Positions 63,701 to 64,000 of a stretch of 64,000 bases of DNA are shown here, piece by piece. Location: positions 704,244,720-704,308,719 of the forward strand of contig NC_064614.1 of NCBI RefSeq assembly GCF_023898315.1, given 5' to 3'. Position 1 is the stretch's first letter; every line of letters starts with the position of its first letter. Below the pieces are notes generated by a model that had not been told where the DNA came from, did no database searches, and saw nothing but the letters and a program-made list of their open reading frames with translations. The stretch comes from Schistocerca nitens (Eukaryota; Arthropoda; Insecta; Orthoptera; Acrididae). A program made the translations under genes and the position numbers.

Positions 63701-64000
63701 TTTGCAGGGGGGGGATGGGGGGGATTTCCCCCCTCTGCATCAGACCATCCCCTCCTCTGGTTTTAGTTTATGCATCCCAACCTGGGATGTTTATTTCCCA
63801 CGCACTGGAGTAAAACTTTACATATAATTTAAATTTGTGGAGCCGAACACTGAAAGTTTTAATACAGTCTTACTATTAATACTGTTAATATGTTTGATTA
63901 TTAATTTTGAAAAAGTGTTATGCAGCAGTTAAGCATTTCCAAACATTTAGAACTAAATGACAAGACGACGCACGCCACATTTCCGTAGCGTGCCACAATG
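63701..64000. other. Right edge, no gene recognised
   Basis: Contains a G-run (63707-63723) facing a C-run (63727-63732) that can pair, then AT-rich sequence to the window end. Confidence 0.4.

Overview
The window looks like repeat-saturated DNA from a large orthopteran genome, most likely a grasshopper or locust of the Schistocerca type. This is inferred from the many tRNA-headed SINEs with one recurrent 3' body, from Jockey/CR1- and RTE-like LINEs, from Tc1/mariner transposons and from fold-back MITEs, which I recognise from memory and have not searched. I recognise no host exon, no true tRNA or rRNA gene and no CRISPR array. The sequence is best read as intergenic or deep-intronic.

Layout. 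1-7.4 kb: a degenerate minus-strand Jockey-like LINE (1.3-3.8 kb), several SINEs, a LINE 3' end, and a minus-strand coding remnant of unknown origin (6.46-7.44 kb). 7.45-11.2 kb: a Tc1 element with perfect 27-bp inverted ends, split by a younger mariner-like element with perfect 30-bp ends, then a dead mariner. 11.6-22.6 kb: SINE-in-SINE and SINE-in-transposon nests, two further Tc1-like elements, a fold-back MITE and a mariner carrying two insertions. 24-25.7 kb: a fold-back mariner-type MITE filled by a 1.1-kb composite of tRNA-bearing repeats. 27.3-30.6 kb: a complete-ended Tc1 relic and an RTE-like LINE. 31-38 kb: SINE-D with a nested SINE-A, MITEs, tRNA SINEs and a long hairpin. 39.2-40.4 kb: a fold-back element with tRNA-like modules in both arms, a TTA target duplication and a 129-codon ORF. 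42.3-43.7 kb: a nearly intact Tc1-type element with one nonsense codon. 46.9-50.5 kb: a LINE whose ORF1 and ORF2 meet at a canonical -1 frameshift heptamer. 51.5-64 kb: an inverted Tc1 derivative, LINE remnants, a Tc1 with a nested SINE, a CpG-rich island at 60.9-61.3 kb, more SINEs and a LINE 3' end.

How the parts work together. The LINEs would supply the reverse transcriptase that moves the SINEs, and many SINE copies keep 10-16 bp target duplications. The Tc1/mariner families move by cut and paste at TA sites. Nesting gives a relative order: SINE-A copies sit inside several Tc1/mariner elements and inside other SINE families, so they are among the youngest layers.

The most interesting points are the T TTT TTA slippery site joining the two LINE reading frames, the tRNA-bearing fold-back element with a TTA duplication, the SINE groups that share one 3' body behind different tRNA heads, and the two recent Tc1/mariner elements with catalytic spacings of 32 and 36 residues.
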